Shown: positions 4,099-5,811 of the stretch, piece by piece
How the letters are laid out: each line of letters opens with the position of its first letter
Position numbering within the stretch: position 1 is the first letter of the stretch
DNA from: an uncultured Collinsella sp.
GTDB lineage: Bacteria; Actinomycetota; Coriobacteriia; Coriobacteriales; Coriobacteriaceae
Direction: 5' to 3'
DNA: 5,811 nucleotides
Assembly (NCBI GenBank): GCA_900551625.1
Contig: URWZ01000113.1
Span: 1 to 5,811, forward strand
The notes under the pieces: model-generated
Database searches by the model: none
Seen by the model: only the letters and a program-made list of their open reading frames with translations
Told to the model about the DNA's origin: nothing
Made by a program: the position numbers and the translations under genes

Positions 4099-5764
4099 AT
4101 GACGGCCACACCGTGGGGATTCCGGGACATATTGCCCGAGGAGGCTCAGGCGCGCGAGGAGATTGCATGTACGGTGAAGGGCTGCTTTAGGGAGCATCAT
4201 TACCTGCCGGTCGAAACGCCGCTGCTCGAGGACAAGGGTTCGCTCGAGGAGGGCGGCCGCATTGCGGACACGCCGTTTAAGCTCTTTGATGATGACGGTC
4301 GCCTGCTGGTGGTCCGTCCCGACAACACGCTGCCGATCGTGCGCCTGGTTTCGACCCGCATGCGCGCGGCCGACCTGCCCCTGCGCCTTCGCTACGAGGC
4401 ACCGGTGGTTCGCGAGTGCCGGCGCAATGCCGGTGGCTCGCGTCAGTTTACACAGCTGGGCTTTGAGCTTATCGGTGCGGGCGATACCGCGGGCGATGTC
4501 GAGATCGTCTCGCTCGTGGCCGAGGCCGTGCGTAAGCTGGCACTGCCCGATGCGCGCATTATCGCAGGTAGCGTGCGTCCGTTTAAGGAACTGCTCGTGG
4601 CGTGCGAGGATCGCGAGCTGGCCGCTGAGGCCCTGCGCTGCGTGCACGCCAACGACTTCGTGGGCCTCGATGCCCGCGTGGCGGAAAGCGCCGAGTCCGA
4701 GGCCGTTAAGGTCGCCATTAGCGAGCTGCCGCGCCTGCACGGTGGTGCCGAGGTGCTCGACCGCGTCGACGCGCTGCTGGCGGCGGCGGGCATTGTCGCG
4801 CCGCTCACGCGCGAGCTGCGTGCCCTGGTCGAGGGCCTGGCTCCCGAGGACGCCCAGGTGCTGTCCTTCGACTTCTCCATCATGAACTCGTTTGATTACT
4901 ACACGGGCCTGGTCTTTAAGGCCTATGCCGGCGGACTGCCCGATCCGGTCGGTTCGGGCGGACGCTACGATTCCATTTTTACCGGCGCATTTGGCGACGG
5001 CATCGAAGTGCCGTCGGCGGGCTTCGCCTTTTCGCTCGAGCGTCTGGAGGCCGCGCGCACCTCGGCCGAGGATGCCGCTTCCGACGGCGATTACGCCGCG
5101 GGCCGTGGCGCCGAGGGCCCGCTGCGCATCGCCGTGCCCAAGGGCTCGCTTAAGGCCGACACGCTCGACGTGCTCGAGACCGCGGGCCTGGACGTCTCTG
5201 AGCTGCGTGACCCCGGCCGTCACCTGATCGTGCGCGGCCGCGACACACGTGCCGGCGAGGGCGCGGTCGGCGATATCGAGTTTGTCATCGTGCGTCCCAG
5301 CGATGCGCCCGCTTTTGTGGGCTGCGGCGGTGCCGATTGCGGCATCTGCGGCTGGGACTCGCTCATCGAGGCCGACCTCAACCTGCTGCAGCTGGTCGAC
5401 CTGGGCTATGGCCTGTGCACGTTTATCGAGGCGGAGCCCGCATGGCGCGTCGGTCAGGCCGAGCGCAACTATGCCCGCCGCGGGTCGCTTCGCGTGGCCA
5501 CCAAGTACCCGCGCATCGCGAGTGCCTGGTATGCCGAGCGCGGCGTGAACGCCGACATCGTTTCACTGCACGGCAACATCGAGTTGGGCCCCATCGTCGG
5601 CATGACCGATCGCATCGTGGATATTACTGCCACGGGCGCCACGCTGCGCGACAACGACCTGGTCATCACCGGTCGCATTATGGACTGTACGGCCCGCTTC
5701 TTCGTCAACCCGGGTGCTGCGCGCCTGGATCCGCGCGTGCGCAATCTGGCAGATCGGTTGGCAG
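4099..5764 (+). CDS. hisZ-hisG: HisZ-HisG fusion: ATP phosphoribosyltransferase regulatory plus catalytic domains, 3'-partial
   Basis: One uninterrupted frame of 555 codons starts at ATG 4099, eight bases after GAGGAGG, and reaches the contig edge without a stop. Together the two domains would form ATP phosphoribosyltransferase, which joins ATP and PRPP in the first step of histidine synthesis. Residues 1-320 are HisZ-like, a histidyl-tRNA synthetase paralogue: TPWGFRDILPEEA, VVRPDNTLPIVRL (71-83), SRQFTQLGFELIG (114-126), FDYYTGLVFKAY (265-276), GSGGRYD (285-291). The synthetase's active-site Arg before the DYYTG region is absent (IMNSFDYY), so it is not a tRNA synthetase. After a linker (about 321-340), residues 341-555 are a short-form HisG: LRIAVPKGSL, VIVRPSDAPAFV (396-407), VATKYPRIASAWYAERG (466-482), and the PRPP loop DITATGATL (508-516). 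Short HisG normally needs a separate HisZ, so the fusion is coherent. At about 215 residues the HisG part is nearly complete and only a few residues should be missing. Translation past 5764 is adapter. Confidence 0.92.
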
Positions 5765-5811
5765 CTGTCTCTTATACACATCTCCGAGCCCACGAGACGC
5801 TACGCTATCTC
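5765..5811 (-). other. Nextera read-2 adapter with i7 index (not genomic)
   Basis: 5765..5798 is the reverse complement of the Nextera read-2 adapter, starting with the mosaic end CTGTCTCTTATACACATCT. The eight bases 5799..5806 (GCTACGCT) sit where the i7 index belongs and, from memory, match index N709. ATCTC then begins the P7 sequence. Read on the minus strand it produces the artefact peptide MGSEMCIRDS. Confidence 0.98.

Noticed and set aside
4099..5080. Histidyl-tRNA synthetase
   Set aside because: The fold motifs are shared, but the synthetase's catalytic Arg before the DYYTG motif is missing, the C-terminal anticodon domain is absent, and a HisG domain follows in frame.
4066..5223. 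385-codon minus-strand open frame opposite hisZ-hisG
   Set aside because: It is antisense to an unmistakable HisZ/HisG frame. The product is Arg/Gln/His-rich with no family resemblance.
5563..5793. Minus-strand open frame beginning MGSEMCIRDS
   Set aside because: Its start and first residues come from the read-2 adapter, and the rest is antisense to HisG.

Overview
The window is an assembled piece of genomic DNA (about 33..5764) that still carries Illumina Nextera library adapter at both ends (1..32 and 5765..5811). High GC, the short spacers and the gene content fit a gut actinobacterium of the Coriobacteriia, most likely Collinsella or a relative. That placement is an inference from composition and gene families, because no rRNA or other marker gene is present. 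All five genes lie on the + strand.

33..1549 holds the last two genes of a mannose-family PTS permease: EIIC, cut at its 5' end by the contig edge, and a complete EIID that overlaps it. A strong terminator (1598..1635) follows, and only 26 bases later starts a complete TIM-barrel sugar epimerase (1662..2507) that resembles FrlC, the fructoselysine 3-epimerase. A 267-base spacer then carries a stem-loop, a perfect TATAAT -10 box and repeated TTGGTAT half-sites. After it comes a SIS-domain protein (2775..3836) resembling the FrlB/FraB/Gfr Amadori-product deglycases, closed by a strong terminator (3888..3920). PTS uptake with phosphorylation, an epimerase and a deglycase together suggest use of glycated amino acids such as fructoselysine or glucoselysine, giving a sugar phosphate and a free amino acid. 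The exact substrate is inferred. From memory, unchecked here, Collinsella has been reported to use epsilon-fructoselysine.

4099..5764 is a single open frame with no stop before the contig end. It encodes a HisZ-like regulatory domain fused in frame to a short-form HisG catalytic domain, covering both parts of the first enzyme of histidine synthesis. It has its own leader with an imperfect palindrome and a hairpin, and is unrelated to the sugar genes.

The most notable points are the HisZ-HisG fusion, the PTS-linked Amadori-type locus, and the extreme codon use of the deglycase: 352 of 353 sense codons end in G or C, unlike its neighbours.
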